Assembly: GCF_900163665.1 (NCBI RefSeq)
Contig: NZ_FUIA01000011.1
Coordinates: 124,001-188,000 of the forward strand
Length of the DNA stretch: 64,000 bases
Origin: Frigoribacterium sp. JB110
GTDB taxonomy: Bacteria; Actinomycetota; Actinomycetes; Actinomycetales; Microbacteriaceae
Reading direction: 5' to 3'
Positions 62,567 through 64,000 of this stretch are shown here, in pieces (within the stretch, counting starts at the first letter, position 1; the number at the start of each line of letters is the position of its first letter). Under the pieces are notes generated by a model. The model made no database searches. It was not told where the DNA came from and was given only the letters and a program-made list of their open reading frames with translations. Both the position numbers and the translations under genes were made by a program.

Positions 62567-64000
62567 GACTGGACTCCTTCCGGGAGGGAGCGGGCATGGT
62601 TGGCTTGGTAGTCGGCCCACATCTGGGCGAAGCGGCCTCCCCCGGCGAGGAGCTCAGCATGCGTGCCGCGCTCGATGATGCGACCGGCGTCGAGGACGAG
62701 GATCTGGTCGGCACCTGCGATCGTGTGCAGCCGGTGAGCGATCACGAGCACGGTGCGATCAGCCGCGAGAGTGCTCAGCGCCAACTGGATCGCCGCTTCC
62801 GAGTCCGGATCGGCGAACGCGGTCGCCTCGTCCAGCACGAGAATCGGCGCATCGGCGAGCAACGCCCGGGCGATCGTGACCCGCTGTGCCTCACCGCCGG
62901 AGAGATTCGCGTCCTCGCCGACCACCGCGTCGTAGCCATGCTCGAAGCGCACGATCCGGTCATGGATCTGGGCTGCGCGCGCGGCAGCCTCGACCTCTTC
63001 ATCGGAGGCATCGGGCCGTGTAAGACGGATATTGTCACGCAGGCTCGCGCGCAGAAGCTGCACGTCCTGAAAGACGAAGCCGACTTGACGGTAGAGCTCG
63101 GCGGACGCGACCTGGCGCACATCGGCGCCCCCGATCCCGACCTCACCGGCGTCGACGTCATAGAACCGTGGGACGAGCTTCGCGAGCGTCGACTTCCCCG
63201 ACCCGGAAGCGCCCACGAGCGCGGTGACGGTTCCGGGAGCGCAGGACGCTGCGACCTCGTGGAGCACGCGGTGCTCCCCGTCATAGCTGAACGCGGCGTC
63301 CTCGAAGTCGACATCGTGGCCCTGCGGCGTCTGTGGCGCATCGGGCGGGGTCACGGAGGGTAGGGCGAAGAACTCGGTCAGGGACTGCTGAGCCTTCGTC
63401 GCGTTGCGCAGGAACTGACCCGACGCGCCCAGCTTCATCAGCGGCGCGGTCAGCCCCAGGCCCAGAAGAAGCCCAGGAAGCACGTCCACCGGGGAGGCGC
63501 CGGCATTGGCGACCAGCCACACACCGGCGACGAGAAGCCAGGCCAGGACGACGATCGGCGAGGCGATCAGTTCCACGATCGTGAACACGACTGCGGTCTC
63601 GCGCGTCCACTCGCCGACGAACCTCGAGTACTCACCGGTCGCATCGCGATACCGGCGGTGGCTGCGCCCCACCTGTCCGAAGCGCTTGACGACGGCGATG
63701 CCCTGCACGAACTCGACGGTCGCTCCGGATAGCGCCTGCGTGGCCGCGTCGTACTGGATGTACTTTTCTCCGGCACCTCGCATCATCAGCGGGTAGAGAA
63801 GGAAGATCAGGACCAGCGGGACGAGCGCAGCCAGCGCCATCCGCCAGTCCACGACAAAGAGGTAGACGATACTGATCGCCGGCACCGTGATCGCGGTGAG
63901 GACGTCCTGGATGGAGTGCGCGACCAGTTGGTGCAGCGCGACCACATCGTTCTCGACGAGCTTGCGCACCGAGCCGGAGCTGCGGCGATCGAACCAGCCC
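62563..64000 (-). CDS. ABC half-transporter (exporter fold), partial at the window end
   Basis: At least 479 residues are visible; the N-terminus lies beyond 64000 (the frame continues as GWFDRRSSGSVRKLVENDVV). ATPase: Walker A GASGSGKSTL, signature LSGGEAQRVTIARAL, Walker B ILVLDEATAFAD. The intracellular loop HRRYRDATGEYSRFVGEWTR is typical of type IV exporters and IrtA-like importers. It forms a heterodimer with the 60833 product, and its promoter is outside the window. Confidence 0.88.
   Translation of the reverse strand, partial: GWFDRRSSGSVRKLVENDVVALHQLVAHSIQDVLTAITVPAISIVYLFVVDWRMALAALVPLVLIFLLYPLMMRGAGEKYIQYDAATQALSGATVEFVQGIAVVKRFGQVGRSHRRYRDATGEYSRFVGEWTRETAVVFTIVELIASPIVVLAWLLVAGVWLVANAGASPVDVLPGLLLGLGLTAPLMKLGASGQFLRNATKAQQSLTEFFALPSVTPPDAPQTPQGHDVDFEDAAFSYDGEHRVLHEVAASCAPGTVTALVGASGSGKSTLAKLVPRFYDVDAGEVGIGGADVRQVASAELYRQVGFVFQDVQLLRASLRDNIRLTRPDASDEEVEAAARAAQIHDRIVRFEHGYDAVVGEDANLSGGEAQRVTIARALLADAPILVLDEATAFADPDSEAAIQLALSTLAADRTVLVIAHRLHTIAGADQILVLDAGRIIERGTHAELLAGGGRFAQMWADYQANHARSLPEGVQS

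Noticed and set aside
1-64000. tRNA, rRNA, CRISPR or riboswitch
   Set aside because: No cloverleaf with a TTCGA-type T-loop, no rRNA-like stretch, no regularly spaced repeats and no recognisable riboswitch core were noticed by eye; a covariance-model scan could still find one.

Overview
The window is high-GC actinobacterial DNA. Gene content, GC-rich third codon positions, frequent 4-bp stop/start overlaps (ATGA or GTGA), sortase-anchored wall proteins and DtxR/Zur-type control suggest a Microbacteriaceae member, most likely Microbacterium or a close relative. The genus is an inference. No rRNA, tRNA or CRISPR array was seen.

Layout: (1) 1-4.4 kb is ordinary chromosome: partial murB, two MaoC-type hydratase genes, a TauE/SafE permease, a family 3 glycosidase lipoprotein and a GtrA-like membrane protein. 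(2) 4.4-9.4 kb is accessory: a small double-HTH ORF, a four-helix membrane protein, a DUF6880-like protein, and an MFS exporter divergent from a TetR regulator with an IdeR/DtxR-type iron box between them. (3) 9.4-17.4 kb is a mobilisable module: a MobF relaxase-helicase with two small partner genes, and a divergent LAQTG-anchored surface protein. (4) 17.9-23.6 kb holds a Zur-type box, a small secreted protein and a 1505-residue wall-anchored protein, both built on the actinobacterial surface-anchored domain (TIGR03769-like). (5) 23.7-30.4 kb carries a two-component system with an ABC-2 exporter, then a TetR regulator with a second ABC-2 exporter. (6) 30.5-32.2 kb is a graveyard of truncated genes. 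(7) 32.1-55.3 kb is a zinc-starvation island. (8) 55.4-64 kb holds an IS110 remnant and an ECF-type metal or metallophore transport operon with a second copy of the MFS exporter.

The centre of interest is regions 4 and 7. Six intergenic sites fit one palindrome (TGAKAAnnnTTMTCA-like). They precede a type B (zinc-free) ribosomal protein L36, a CobW-family protein, an FAD oxidoreductase/ACR3-like pair, a methyltransferase operon, a Fur-family regulator (probable Zur) divergent from an ArsR regulator with a His-rich protein, an EntS-like MFS gene, and a 7-gene operon (53033 down to 41702). That operon encodes an anchored repeat-type ABC transporter: a ZnuA-like binding protein, ATPase, permease, three wall or membrane-anchored surface proteins and a lytic transglycosylase. 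All the surface proteins share a domain with a GHxD motif at its start and an HxHxxW motif near its end. I propose that this is a zinc-capture relay across the thick cell wall. In the binding protein the same domain sits inside the ZnuA fold between the first and second metal ligands, and its two halves are in reversed order (a circular permutation).

Several genes are broken: a frameshifted methyltransferase, a deletion scar joining a cupin regulator to a thioredoxin-reductase-like enzyme, a CobW C-terminal fragment, and a TetR frame that runs through its expected stop into the mobilisable module.
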